Assembly: GCA_023426005.1 (NCBI GenBank)
Contig: JAFABO010000210.1
Span: 1-6,068 of the forward strand
Reading direction: 5' to 3'
From: Bacillota bacterium
GTDB taxonomy: Bacteria > Bacillota > Clostridia > Acetivibrionales > DSM-1351
DNA length: 6,068 nucleotides
Made by a program: the position numbers and the translations under genes. Of this stretch, positions 6,055 through 6,068 are shown piece after piece (position 1 is the stretch's first letter; every line of letters begins with the position of its first letter). Under the pieces are notes generated by a model. That model was not told the DNA's origin, did not search any database, and saw only the letters and a program-made list of their open reading frames with translations.

Positions 6055-6068
6055 GAAATTATCCAAAA

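Overview
The window looks like a piece of a low- to mid-GC Firmicutes chromosome, most likely a clostridium of the Ruminiclostridium/Acetivibrio type. This is a judgement from style only: AT-rich spacers, strong GGAGG-type ribosome binding sites, a single-PDZ membrane-anchored HtrA protease, and a two-gene MacB/FtsX-type ABC transporter without an outer-membrane partner. No ribosomal or other marker gene is present to settle the taxon.

Layout: (1) Bases 1-119 hold the last 38 codons of a rightward gene of unknown function. (2) A long hairpin at 174-205 separates it from a convergent leftward operon and can serve as a terminator for both directions. (3) The leftward operon (3991 down to 199) encodes an ABC ATPase of the LolD/MacB type and, 55 bases later, a 1011-residue permease with two FtsX-like domains and a very large extracytoplasmic coiled-coil hairpin. 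(4) A spacer of 284 bases (3992-4275) separates this operon from a divergent rightward gene and contains the leader of the ABC operon, a 9-base direct repeat with a related inverted half-site, and candidate promoters. (5) Bases 4276-4530 encode an 84-residue protein that I do not recognise, closed by a good intrinsic terminator. (6) A 222-base AT-rich region holds a near-perfect 27-base palindrome and an 8-base direct repeat. (7) Bases 4753-6054 encode a complete HtrA/DegP-family serine protease with an intact catalytic triad and one PDZ domain.

How the genes work together: the ATPase and permease clearly form one transporter or mechanotransmission machine acting at the membrane and cell wall. 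HtrA is an independent transcription unit by layout and acts on the outer face of the same membrane in protein quality control. Whether the ABC system, the small protein and HtrA belong to one cell-envelope stress programme is only suggested by adjacency. No two-component system or other regulator is visible in the window. I see no mobile element, CRISPR array, tRNA or rRNA. The parts that deserve most attention are the coiled-coil permease, the unrecognised 84-residue protein and the dyad and direct-repeat elements in the two spacers; I do not see clear proof of a wholly new system.
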